Shown here piece after piece: positions 8,152 to 16,925 of a DNA stretch of 26,852 bases (the stretch's first letter is position 1; each line of letters opens with the position of its first letter). The notes under the pieces are model-generated. The model was not told the DNA's origin. It did no database searches and saw only the letters and a program-made list of their open reading frames with translations. Origin of the DNA: a virus. Location: positions 1 to 26,852 of IMG/VR virus record IMGVR_UViG_3300037963_003617, one strand, 5' to 3'. The position numbers were made by a program, and so were the translations under genes.

Positions 8152-8624
8152 GAAGTAAAACCACCAAGGTCAGCCACAGCATCATCAGTGCTGAGATTAA
8201 AGATGAGTTTGAGCCGATGATACAAGGGTTCTTGTCACAGGTTGCGCCTGATGTGGTCAACCTGCTTGAGCGTGAGCTGCTGCAGCCTATCACAAGTGAG
8301 GCCCGTAAGAGGTGGCCTGTGGGCGATTACGATAGGGAGCGCACCAGTCGCAGGGGCGGAGTCAGCAAGCGTGCCCTGCGCTATGTCATCACCAGTGATG
8401 GGCGCAGCATCTTTGCCCGCATTGAGAACAACGCCAGATACAAAGGGTATCTGTATGCCTATGTCATCTTTATCAGAGGCTCTGCTGAGTTTCGCGGTGG
8501 GCGCAAGCGCACAAAGGGCAAGAACGTCTGGCAGTTGTTTGTCCGCAAACCGTTCATCAGAGAAGCCAAAAAGATTGAGGGCAAACTGCTCAGGCTTATC
8601 AACAAAGACCTTGGGGGCAACTAA
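8148..8624 (+). CDS. unknown tail-region protein, weakly gp10-like
   Basis: A 158-aa basic protein. An N-terminal helix is followed by RKRWPVGDYD (about 54-63), a strand region with ARIENNARYKGYLYAYVIF (about 90-108), and a C-terminal RKPFIREAKKIEGKLL helix. The order of a Pro-Val-Gly turn, a YAYV strand and a KPFIREA helix loosely resembles HK97 gp10-type tail completion proteins, but those normally lie before the tail tube gene, whereas this one sits between chaperone and tape measure. ATG overlaps the frameshift product's TGA. Function uncertain. Confidence 0.5.
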   Translation: MRSKTTKVSHSIISAEIKDEFEPMIQGFLSQVAPDVVNLLERELLQPITSEARKRWPVGDYDRERTSRRGGVSKRALRYVITSDGRSIFARIENNARYKGYLYAYVIFIRGSAEFRGGRKRTKGKNVWQLFVRKPFIREAKKIEGKLLRLINKDLGGN

Positions 8625-10660
8625 TGGCACAACGCGCCACGGTAGATGTTAGCCTTAGAGCTGACATATCGAACCTTGTAGACAACCTCAGCAAGGTTGA
8701 GGGATTGACCAAGGCCCAGGCCCGCAAGATGGTCAGGCAGGTTGAGCGCTCATACAAAGACCAGGCCAAAGCAGCCAAGGCAACTGCTGAGGCTCAAATC
8801 AAAGCGGCGCGCAACGTCGGCAGAGAAACCAAGCGAATGACCGATGACACGTTAGACGTGCTCCAGAAGTCAGCAACAGAAATTAGCAGTGTTTTCGGGG
8901 TCGGTTTACTTGGTGACCTTGAGGGGCTCTTTGACATTGCGCGCCAAAGCTCGGAGCGGTTCGGGGCTGGTGCTGTTGCAGCGTTTGCAGGTGGCGCAGG
9001 TGCTGCAGCGCTCTTTGTCGCCGGTCTTGTGCAGGCAGTGGAGGCGCAGCGTTCTCTCAATAGGGAGGTGGCTGCTTCTGCTGATGGCTTGCAGGGCTTT
9101 GTTTCGTCTGAGCTACTGCAAAGGCTGCAGGGCTTTGAGGGGCAGATAACGACTATCGATAAGACATTAGAGCGCATGAGTGCTGAAACGCTTCTTGATG
9201 CTCAAGAGCAGGTCATTGGCATTGAGACTGCGTTTGTCGGCCTCACTGACCTGGGTCTGCCCACCTTCTTTGCCGCTCTCACTGGGCCAATAGACGGCTT
9301 GTCTGAGCGCTTATCTTTTATGGGTGGCAAGCTGCCCATCTTGTCCCTAGCGTTTCAAAAACTTTCAGAGGCTATAGGTGATGCGGGGCGTGCGCAAATT
9401 GCGCAGACCCAAGCAGCAGAGGTGGCCACGGCATCACTTGAGACGCAGGCTGAAATGCTCGAGGCTCTTGGCATGCTAATCCCAGAAAGCACCAAAGAGC
9501 TTGACAAGGAATCTGACGCGCGTGCAAGGGCTGCACAGGCTGCAAGAGATGAGGCGCAGGCCAAAGCCGACCTTGCGTTCAAGACTGAGCGGCTGGCAGA
9601 CAGGCAGCGCAAAGAGCACGCAGCTGCAATGATGTCAGCAGAGCAAAAGGAAGAGCAAGCAAGGCTTGCCAAGAGCGTTGCTCAGTTTGAGGCGCTGCAG
9701 GCCTCTGCCACCAGCGCTGTAGTGAGCGCAGATGAGGCTGCTGTGCAAAAGGCTGCTGCTCGAGTTGAGGAGATGCGCAACCTAGCCAAGGCACTGGGCG
9801 ACAACCACAATGCCACCATTGGCCTGATGATGGCAGAGGAGGCGCTACAGCAAGCCAAAGACAAGCGAGACAGCAACGCTGAGGCTGAGCAGTTTGAGAG
9901 ACTGTCAGAAACCATACAGACGGCAGCAGGCCACACCCTTGAGCTGACAGCCAACATGTCAGGGTTTGCAGAGTTGGCGTTGAGCAAACTGCAAGAAGTG
10001 GCAGACAAAGAGCGGGCAAGGCAAGAGGCTGCGATCGATAGAGACGCAGAAGCGCAAAAGGCCCGCATTGAGCGCTTGCTTGAGAGCGGCAAGATTGATG
10101 AGGAGCAGGCTGCCGCACGCATGCGCAATGTTGATAGGCTGGCTGAGGTTGACAAGCGCAGGATTGAGGGTCTGACCAAAGAGCAGGCCAAGGCTGCAAA
10201 GCGTGCCTTTGTTCTGCAGCAGAGCCTTGCTCTGAGTGAAGTGGCTATCAGTGGCGCTGCAGCGTATATGGCTTTGCTCGGCTCAATGGCTTACCTTGGG
10301 CCACTAGCGCCAGCTGCAGCCGCAGGCATTGTAGGCACTGCAAGCGCTTTGCAGGTTGCCACTATTCTTAGCCAGTCTCCCCCAGAGTTTAGCTCAGGTG
10401 GTTTGGTGGCTGCACGCATGAGTGCTGACCACGCCCTTATCGCTGCGCAGCCTGATGAGGGTATTGTATCACGCAGGGGCATTGCAGCGCTGGGCGGGCC
10501 TGATGGTCTTGACCAGCTCAACAGGGGCACACCAATGGGGCAGACCATCACAGCCAACATCATGCTTGACAGGCAGATGCTTGGCAGGGTGGTGGCAGAG
10601 GTTAGCAACAAGCACAGCCGCACTGCAACAGGCAGGGTGCAGGTGTATGGGGGTCAATAA
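8624..10660 (+). CDS. tape measure protein
   Basis: A 678-aa protein, mostly helix and coiled coil (residues about 25-80 and 270-535, Ala/Glu/Lys/Arg-rich), with hydrophobic helices near 115-138 and about 540-585 and a short globular C-terminus containing FSSGGLVAARMSADHALI, a type of ending common in tape measures. It sets tail length: at about 1.5 angstrom per residue the tail would be near 100 nm. The hydrophobic helices may form the channel for DNA entry. Start ATG overlaps the preceding TAA; GGGGG lies 6 bases upstream. Confidence 0.9.
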   Translation: MAQRATVDVSLRADISNLVDNLSKVEGLTKAQARKMVRQVERSYKDQAKAAKATAEAQIKAARNVGRETKRMTDDTLDVLQKSATEISSVFGVGLLGDLEGLFDIARQSSERFGAGAVAAFAGGAGAAALFVAGLVQAVEAQRSLNREVAASADGLQGFVSSELLQRLQGFEGQITTIDKTLERMSAETLLDAQEQVIGIETAFVGLTDLGLPTFFAALTGPIDGLSERLSFMGGKLPILSLAFQKLSEAIGDAGRAQIAQTQAAEVATASLETQAEMLEALGMLIPESTKELDKESDARARAAQAARDEAQAKADLAFKTERLADRQRKEHAAAMMSAEQKEEQARLAKSVAQFEALQASATSAVVSADEAAVQKAAARVEEMRNLAKALGDNHNATIGLMMAEEALQQAKDKRDSNAEAEQFERLSETIQTAAGHTLELTANMSGFAELALSKLQEVADKERARQEAAIDRDAEAQKARIERLLESGKIDEEQAAARMRNVDRLAEVDKRRIEGLTKEQAKAAKRAFVLQQSLALSEVAISGAAAYMALLGSMAYLGPLAPAAAAGIVGTASALQVATILSQSPPEFSSGGLVAARMSADHALIAAQPDEGIVSRRGIAALGGPDGLDQLNRGTPMGQTITANIMLDRQMLGRVVAEVSNKHSRTATGRVQVYGGQ

Positions 10661-13600
10661 TGGGCAGCAATCTCACCAAGGAGCTTGTGCAGGGCATACT
10701 TGTACCAGATGAGTACCTAACATCTGCAGCAATGGACCTGACCAACGCAACGCAGCAGGGGCCACGCCCTGGGGTTGCAGTGCCTAAGTCAGCACGCACA
10801 ACGCTCAGGCCTGTCATCACTGCAGCTCAGACAGAGGCTGTGACTGTTGGCGCAACCCGTGGGGGCGGGGTTGGTGCTGCAGAGATTGCGTACAGGCTCA
10901 ACAGTGAGGCTGCTGCTGACTATCGTGGCTGGCAGTCACCTAATGGGCCTGTGTGGACTGGCATGCTAAACAAGCACCCACTGCAGCGACGCCTTGCTGG
11001 CTTTGACAGCGCAACACATCCCAAGACGCAGGATGTGTATGTACCGCATGTGATGGATGACGTTTTGTTGATGGCTAGATGGAGGCAGTCAGACTGGACC
11101 AACAATATCACCCTCATAGCGTCAGGCGCTGCCAATGTGTATGCTGGGCGAATTGCAGCAACTCCAACTGTGCACATACAAGACACGGGCAGGATTGTTG
11201 TCTGGAATAACGGTCTAAGCTTCTACAGTGACGACCTTGGCAATACATGGCAGGTGTATGCGCGTGATGGGTTCCCCATCTTTGATGAGTCAGGCCCGCT
11301 GCCTTTGCTCAGTAGGCTTGAGAAACAGAGGGTGCGTGAGGTTGGCGGGCAGCTCATATGCATTGCCCTTGAGGGCTTGGGTAATTGGTCGCAGTGGGCG
11401 AGCAAGGACCGTGGCAAGACCTGGGACTATGTAGACAGGGCAAGTGCAGGCACGGCCATGCATGACATTGACATTGCTGAGATGCCAGATGGCACAGCAT
11501 ATCTGGCGTTTACTAATGACAGGTTTGACGCCCTTGACTGTGATGCCCTAGCCCTGCGCCTTGCCTCAGCATATCAGCCCATTACGGAGGTATTCTCAAC
11601 AGCGGTCACAGTCTTTGCAGGTGACGCGACTAACAAAAAGTTTGACCGCGTGGCCATTGCTTCTGACCCTGATGGCACGCTTGTGATGTCTGCCTGCTAT
11701 GATGACACCACTGCAACCACAGGCACCCACGGCATTGCATGCAAGAAGCTTGGGCAGTTTGGTTGGTTTGATTACTTGTCAGGCATGTGCAACATGGGCA
11801 CAGATGAGATGGCACCCACAAACCTTGCATCATGCTGGTCACTAGGGCAGCACATTGTCATCACAAACAACGTGCCAAGGGTGTCAAGGTCGCGCAGTCA
11901 AGACCCCAGCGTCTTGCGCATGATTGCCCTTGGGGGCTGGTCAACCTTGGTGGGTGACTGCTCAATGCGCAGGCTAGACTCCCCAGCCTTTGGAACCTAT
12001 CAGGCCCGCTATTGGTATCCCATCAACGTGCCAAGCACTGGCTCAGCCTTCTCAGGCTTCACAACGTCAGGCAGCGCCACCCTGACTGCTGAGTATCTCC
12101 AGATAGCGGGTACAAACTATGGGTATGCAGCCGCCCTGCCTGTGGCGGCGTTTCCCCCAGTGTTTCGCCCAATGGGCATCACTGCCCAATGGCAATGCAG
12201 CGTGCAGGCTGCCGACACTAGCGGCACTGACCTCAGCCCAGGGGTTGATTTGGTCACACAGGCAAGCCCTGCCCGTTATCGTGTGCGCGTTGTGTACCGC
12301 ACTGGGGGCATCATTGTGCATGACGTGCTTGCTGGGTCTGCCATTGCCAACATCATCATTGACACAAGCGTGCCACGCATCTATCACCTGCACGTCACGG
12401 GCACAGGCGCTGTGCGGTTTGCTATACGCAGCCCAGGCTCAACAGTGTGGCAGCAGCACACGGGCACTGCGATTGCTGGTGCTGGTGGCGCTGCTGGTAA
12501 CTCTGTGACCTTTGGCAGTCAGGGTGCCACAACAGTGGCCCAATCACGCTGGTACTGGTTCCAAGTGAGGTCTGCCCTTGACGCGGTTATTGACGGGCTG
12601 CAAAACTTTTGGGTAACGGGTCGCAATGAGCTGGTTGGCAGGCCCCTCAACGGACTGCCCACGCCCGTGCCAGTTATCGGCACCACTGCCCAACAAGCCT
12701 ATATGCACAGTGAGGGTGGTGACGCGCCTGACCTTGCTGAGTTTGATGTTGACGCAGCGCATGACTACCCAGCAGCCAACATGCTGCCAGCAGTGCAGCC
12801 ATCACCAGCAGTGGGCTGGCGCAGCACAAGCACAGCAGAGCAGTTGATTGTCTTTGAGCCAAGCAAGCCATCAGGCACAGCACAGCAGTCATACCTTGGC
12901 AAGCTCATTGGCCTGTATGTTGAGGGCTGCAACTTTCGCACTCTGCACCTCGAGGGGTCAGACACAGGGTCAAGCTGGACGCCACTGGCCACCCTTGACC
13001 TGTGCACTGACCTTGGTGCAGCTGGCGCGTTGTCTTACAAGCTCACAGGTGAGGTGGTGACTGTTGAGCCTGCATCTGCTGAGGCTGCAAAGTACATCTT
13101 TGGGGAAGACTTGAGAGGCAGCAGGGTGCTGCTCAACGCTACCAAGTCGCGCAAGATTGCAGCCAACCTGTCAGGGCAGTGGGGCAGCACCGGCACGACA
13201 GTGAGGCCCGCGCTGCGCCTTGAGGCAGTTGACGGCACAGAGACAGCCATTGCAACATGCATGCTGCAGAGCCACAAGGGCATCTGCTTTGTTGACACCA
13301 GCGACTTGCAGTATTTCAAGTATTGGCGGATACGCATACCGGCTGGGCAGGTCATCTGTGATGTTGGTGACGACCCAGAGACGGGCTACCGCATAGGCAG
13401 CATGGTGCTGGGTGAGGTGGTCACATTTGGTGCGGGCACCAATAGCCAATGGTCCGAGACAACAGACCCCAACTACACAGAGAGCGTGACTAGGCGCGGC
13501 ACAAAACTGCGCACCAAGAATGGCCCACCCCAGCGCACATGGACAATGCAGTGGGCAGAGGCTGACCGTTTTCTTGATAGTCAGTCGCCAGACTATGTGC

Positions 13601-13866
13601 AGCGTGACAACACCATGCCCCTTGCTGCACGGGCTGAGGTGTATGAGCAGCTCAGGGCGATTGCTGACAGGTCTGACAGTTTTGCTGTGCCAATGGTTGC
13701 ACTGCGGTACATACCTGCAGACGGTGGCAACGTCACCAACCCTGATGCCATGTTGTACGGTCACCTTGATGGCAGTGTTGAGCTGCAGTCAGTGTTTGCA
13801 GAGAATGACTACACGGCACACCAAGTGGTCAGGGGTGGCCTCATCAGCATCAATGAGGTCATCTGA
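10660..13866 (+). CDS. large tail protein with Asp-box (sialidase-like) repeats
   Basis: A 1068-aa protein right after the tape measure. Two perfect Asp boxes (S-x-D-x-G-x-T-W) lie at residues 190-197 (SDDLGNTW) and 248-255 (SKDRGKTW), pointing to a beta-propeller in roughly residues 120-460. Next is a jelly-roll-like Ser/Thr/Gly-rich region (about 460-650), then a discoidin-like segment (about 700-800), then a C-terminal domain of about 160 residues ending near AHQVVRGGLISINEVI that resembles tail-tip scaffolds. Such a propeller could bind or trim surface glycans, so this is a candidate receptor-binding protein. Catalytic sialidase residues (Arg triad) were not established; propeller without enzyme activity is possible. 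Confidence 0.7.
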   Translation: MGSNLTKELVQGILVPDEYLTSAAMDLTNATQQGPRPGVAVPKSARTTLRPVITAAQTEAVTVGATRGGGVGAAEIAYRLNSEAAADYRGWQSPNGPVWTGMLNKHPLQRRLAGFDSATHPKTQDVYVPHVMDDVLLMARWRQSDWTNNITLIASGAANVYAGRIAATPTVHIQDTGRIVVWNNGLSFYSDDLGNTWQVYARDGFPIFDESGPLPLLSRLEKQRVREVGGQLICIALEGLGNWSQWASKDRGKTWDYVDRASAGTAMHDIDIAEMPDGTAYLAFTNDRFDALDCDALALRLASAYQPITEVFSTAVTVFAGDATNKKFDRVAIASDPDGTLVMSACYDDTTATTGTHGIACKKLGQFGWFDYLSGMCNMGTDEMAPTNLASCWSLGQHIVITNNVPRVSRSRSQDPSVLRMIALGGWSTLVGDCSMRRLDSPAFGTYQARYWYPINVPSTGSAFSGFTTSGSATLTAEYLQIAGTNYGYAAALPVAAFPPVFRPMGITAQWQCSVQAADTSGTDLSPGVDLVTQASPARYRVRVVYRTGGIIVHDVLAGSAIANIIIDTSVPRIYHLHVTGTGAVRFAIRSPGSTVWQQHTGTAIAGAGGAAGNSVTFGSQGATTVAQSRWYWFQVRSALDAVIDGLQNFWVTGRNELVGRPLNGLPTPVPVIGTTAQQAYMHSEGGDAPDLAEFDVDAAHDYPAANMLPAVQPSPAVGWRSTSTAEQLIVFEPSKPSGTAQQSYLGKLIGLYVEGCNFRTLHLEGSDTGSSWTPLATLDLCTDLGAAGALSYKLTGEVVTVEPASAEAAKYIFGEDLRGSRVLLNATKSRKIAANLSGQWGSTGTTVRPALRLEAVDGTETAIATCMLQSHKGICFVDTSDLQYFKYWRIRIPAGQVICDVGDDPETGYRIGSMVLGEVVTFGAGTNSQWSETTDPNYTESVTRRGTKLRTKNGPPQRTWTMQWAEADRFLDSQSPDYVQRDNTMPLAARAEVYEQLRAIADRSDSFAVPMVALRYIPADGGNVTNPDAMLYGHLDGSVELQSVFAENDYTAHQVVRGGLISINEVI

Positions 13867-15587
13867 TGGTCACACAGCTCACAGCGCATGACCATGACGG
13901 GCACTGGCTGCTCGACTTTACCATTGAGGGGCAGCGTTATTCATACACCAGCGCGCCAGATGCCGTGACAGTCAATGAGGCTGACGGCACTGCACGCCTG
14001 TATGTCATTGGCCTTGAGGATGTGCAGGTGAGCAGGGCGGCTGACAGTGTGGCTGTCTCCATTGAGGCGCAGGTTGACTGGGCTGCGCTTGCTGCTCAGG
14101 GTGTCAACCTCGAGGGTGGCACGGCAACCCTGCGCAGATGGTTTGCGGGCCTGACCATCAATGAGGCTGTTGACTTTGGCAAGGGGCTAGTCATTAACGT
14201 GAAATATGGCGAGCTTGGTGAGCCTTTGGCCTTTACTGTGTCAAGCGCACTGGAAGAGCGCACAAATTTGCTGCTGCCACTAGGTGCAAAGTCTGCCAAC
14301 AGCATGCAGGCTGCGCCATATGAGCCATATGAGCAGACCATTGGTGCCCCCTTTGCCATCGTTATTGGCTTCCCGGGGGAGTGGCCAAGCGGCAAGGGAG
14401 GCCCAGCAGACGGCAGGTGGCCTTGTGTGCCGGTCATTTTGACTGATGTGATTATACCTGGCACAAGCCTCAACACTGCTGCCCGCTGCGTCATAAGCTT
14501 GCAGGGCATTGATGCTGCAAGCGTTAGAGTCAGAGCGGTTAACGCTAAAGTGGCAGCAAACAGCCCAGAAAACCTAGACGCAATACGCACGCCCCAGATA
14601 GGCCACATCCCAGCGCATGACGGTCAGGTTGAGTATATGCTGCCCGTTAGCTTCTTTGACTTTACTGGCACGCTCGTTGATGGTGTTGACCTTGCCACAG
14701 AGATGCTGCCCACAGTGCAAGAGACAAAGATTGAGTATTATGCTGGATTCAAGCAGGACACAGGTGGGGGCATTGGCAACCTGTATGGCACTGGCACGCT
14801 GGCTGGTGCTGGCGACGTCATTGTATGGGCGCTGCGCACTGCAGCTGGCGATCTGCTGGTTGATTATGAAACGCTTGAGCGGCTAGCGCCAAGGCTTAAC
14901 GCATACCGTATCGATACGTGGGTCAATGACCCCAAGGTGACAGCGCTTGAGTATCTGCGCTCTGCAATCCTGCCGCACCTGCCAGTGGCTGAGACGACCA
15001 CAGCAGCAGGCTGGTCACTGTCCTACATTGACTATGGGGCCAATGAGAAAGACGCCATAGCCACGCTGACTGCTGGGCATGACATTGAGCGGGCAAGCGC
15101 TGTGCAGCTCATTGCCAATGGCGTGGCCAATCAGGTGACTGTTTCATATCGGCCACTGGATGGCTCACGCAATTACGCCAGTCAGGTCACCATCACCCCC
15201 AACGTCTTTGTTGCTGGCAGCAACACTGCTGGTGACATTCGGCACCCGTCGTACCCGTCAAAGATAGCCAGCGCAAGTGAGTCAAGGTATGGACTCAAGG
15301 CCATTGACATTGAGGTTGATGAGACGTGGGATGATGCCACAGCCCTGCTCATTGCTGAGGATGCAATCAAGGCCCGCGCACTGCCTATCACCGCTATCAG
15401 TTATCAAGCGTTGTCATATGAGTGGGAGCGCACGCAGATTGGCGAGGTTTACCTGCTCACAGATGCAGGCCTGAGCCTGTCTGAGCGTGTGGCTATTGTG
15501 ACTGACGTGCAGGTTGGTGGTGGTCAGCCTCCAGTCATTACGCTCATCCTGCCTGACCCAATGCTCAAACGCCCCACAGGTGGCTAG
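13866..15587 (+). CDS. tail tip/baseplate protein
   Basis: A 573-aa protein, last in the rightward structural block, its ATG just after the previous stop (TGATGG) with GAGG 7 bases upstream. It is beta-rich, with a long central segment of Gly/Ala/Thr strands and a C-terminal part (about 390-570) that looks like a tail-hub repeat (strands QVTVSYRPL, then IGEVYLLTDAGLSLSERVAIVTDV). Gene order (tape measure, large distal protein, then this) suggests a hub or tail-tip component. No lysozyme or peptidase motif seen. Exact family not recognised. Confidence 0.6.
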   Translation: MVTQLTAHDHDGHWLLDFTIEGQRYSYTSAPDAVTVNEADGTARLYVIGLEDVQVSRAADSVAVSIEAQVDWAALAAQGVNLEGGTATLRRWFAGLTINEAVDFGKGLVINVKYGELGEPLAFTVSSALEERTNLLLPLGAKSANSMQAAPYEPYEQTIGAPFAIVIGFPGEWPSGKGGPADGRWPCVPVILTDVIIPGTSLNTAARCVISLQGIDAASVRVRAVNAKVAANSPENLDAIRTPQIGHIPAHDGQVEYMLPVSFFDFTGTLVDGVDLATEMLPTVQETKIEYYAGFKQDTGGGIGNLYGTGTLAGAGDVIVWALRTAAGDLLVDYETLERLAPRLNAYRIDTWVNDPKVTALEYLRSAILPHLPVAETTTAAGWSLSYIDYGANEKDAIATLTAGHDIERASAVQLIANGVANQVTVSYRPLDGSRNYASQVTITPNVFVAGSNTAGDIRHPSYPSKIASASESRYGLKAIDIEVDETWDDATALLIAEDAIKARALPITAISYQALSYEWERTQIGEVYLLTDAGLSLSERVAIVTDVQVGGGQPPVITLILPDPMLKRPTGG

Positions 15588-15644
15588 CTGATAGCCCTGT
15601 GAGGCGCGTGAGGCGTTTGGCAGTGTGATGGGGTGGCTGAGGTG

Positions 15645-16490
15645 CTACGCAGCCCCAGAGCGTGCGTCAGGCCTTTGGCTCTTGACCTGTGCAAGTGTGC
15701 ACTCATCAGCAACCTTGTCATCACGCCAACGCAGCCACACTGGGTGACGCAGTGCGCCTGACTCAAAAGCCTTGTTTCCGGTGGCCTCAAAGACTTTGCC
15801 AATGTAGTCAGCAGGGTTGAGAGTCAGAGCGCTGCGCAGTTTGTGGGGCAGGTTGCCAACCTTGCACACGTCAACAAGCTTGCCACCAATGAGCAGGGCA
15901 CCTGTGATGGTTGCGGCTGTGCCCTCATGGTACTTGCTCTCACTGAGGTTGATGGCTGTGAGCACATAGTCAACGCTAACAGCGTTCTTGAGTTTGAGGT
16001 GAGGCCTGTCATTGTACCTGCTGTGCTTGTGCACCAGCACCACGCCATCATAGTGCTTGTTACCAATAGACGCAGCGCCAACGATAGTCTCAAGCATGTC
16101 AATGCTGTGGTGCCATACAACCTCAACCCAGTAAAGCTCAATCCTTAGGTCGCCGAAATAATCCCACATCGTGCGTGATAGCTTTGTGCGCTCCTGATGA
16201 GGCCTGCGCGTAACGTCTTGACCCATATGGCTGACCACATCAAAGATGTGAAAGCAGCCTTTTTCTGGGTCCGGCTTGCCTGTCAGCTCACCAATGGCCA
16301 CAAACGATATGCCTTCAGTCTCCGTCTGTTGAGACATAAGCACACGCCCACGCCTGTTGGTGACTGTCGCAAGGCCTTGCTCATCAACCGTGAGCTTGGC
16401 CCAGACGCCATCATACTTGAGGCTGACGCGCCAGAGGTTACCCAGCGTCTTGGCTTCTGTGTAGGTGATTGACGTGTACTCATGTCTCAT
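15645..16490 (-). CDS. ATP-dependent DNA ligase
   Basis: A 281-aa ligase that seals nicks using ATP. I chose ATG 16490 because AAAGGAG lies 8 bases before it; an upstream in-frame start has no such site. Motif I is KYDG with the adenylated Lys at residue 25; motif III is FHIFD; motif IV YDGVVLVHK; motif V HLKLKN; and motif VI LRHPVWLRWRDDK near the C-terminus, in an OB domain. It lacks extra N-terminal DNA-binding domains, as in small phage ligases. The Arg normally two residues after KxDG is Trp here (Trp30). It is the first minus-strand gene, convergent with the tail block and with only 57 bases between stops. Confidence 0.9.
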   Translation of the reverse strand: MRHEYTSITYTEAKTLGNLWRVSLKYDGVWAKLTVDEQGLATVTNRRGRVLMSQQTETEGISFVAIGELTGKPDPEKGCFHIFDVVSHMGQDVTRRPHQERTKLSRTMWDYFGDLRIELYWVEVVWHHSIDMLETIVGAASIGNKHYDGVVLVHKHSRYNDRPHLKLKNAVSVDYVLTAINLSESKYHEGTAATITGALLIGGKLVDVCKVGNLPHKLRSALTLNPADYIGKVFEATGNKAFESGALRHPVWLRWRDDKVADECTLAQVKSQRPDARSGAA

Positions 16491-16592
16491 GCTGGCTGCT
16501 CCTTTGGGGCGTGGCGTGACTGCCATGTTGCCAGTGTGGTAACACCTCACGCAGAGGTCAACAAAAATATTGCGCACGGGGTATGTTTACCC
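16491..16592. promoter_or_regulatory. divergent intergenic region, ligase versus lysis/repair group
   Basis: This 102-base region separates two divergent genes, so it must hold a start of transcription for at least one. An inverted repeat GGGTA-TGTT-TACCC at 16579-16592 ends exactly at the + strand ATG and covers its ribosome site; it could be an operator or an RNA hairpin that masks the start. An AT-rich patch (AACAAAAATATT, about 16560-16571) lies upstream. No clear -35/-10 pair is seen on either strand. Confidence 0.35.
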
Positions 16593-16925
16593 ATGACCAC
16601 AGCCAGCCAAGTCAAAGACCTGCTTGACCAAGCCACACGCAGAGTCTTGACGCATCAGGAGACTGCTGGCGCTGTTGAGTGGCTTGACGGGCAGCAGCGT
16701 GATGAGATTGCCACAGCCCTGACCACACTGGCAGAGTTGGAGTCAAAAAGAGTGGCAGCGATACAGCAGCAGGCTGATGCAAGAGCCATGCACCTTGAGC
16801 TAATCAGCAAGCATGTGGCACCACGCCTGCTGTGGTTTGTGTGCGTCATCTTGATGGCTGGCGCGTACACCATTGCAACCCGTGTGGGTCTGCCTCTCTC
16901 GTTTATCTTTGATGACCTGCCGTGA
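16593..16925 (+). CDS. small membrane protein, possible holin
   Basis: A 110-aa protein; ATG 16593 chosen because upstream sequence is the divergent intergenic region. Residues 1-75 are helical and charged with a coiled-coil pattern (LTTLAELESKRVAAIQQQ), and a single membrane helix LWFVCVILMAGAYTIATRV lies near 79-97, leaving a short tail. A tail-anchored protein of this kind could be a holin or spanin-like lysis protein, or a membrane anchor for another phage function. It is not adjacent to the endolysin. Its stop overlaps the GTG of the next gene. Confidence 0.6.
   Translation: MTTASQVKDLLDQATRRVLTHQETAGAVEWLDGQQRDEIATALTTLAELESKRVAAIQQQADARAMHLELISKHVAPRLLWFVCVILMAGAYTIATRVGLPLSFIFDDLP

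Noticed and set aside
13171-13764. 197-codon minus-strand frame within the large tail protein
   Set aside because: Shadow of a long coding gene; Cys/His-rich random-looking translation.
15588-15644. Terminator between the convergent tail and ligase genes
   Set aside because: Only a short GGCTG/CAGCC pairing near 15634-15654 and no T-run on either strand.
16491-16577. Longer N-terminus for the ligase
   Set aside because: The extra 29 residues are Cys-rich and have no family match; AAAGGAG sits before ATG 16490 and motif I is already at residue 25.
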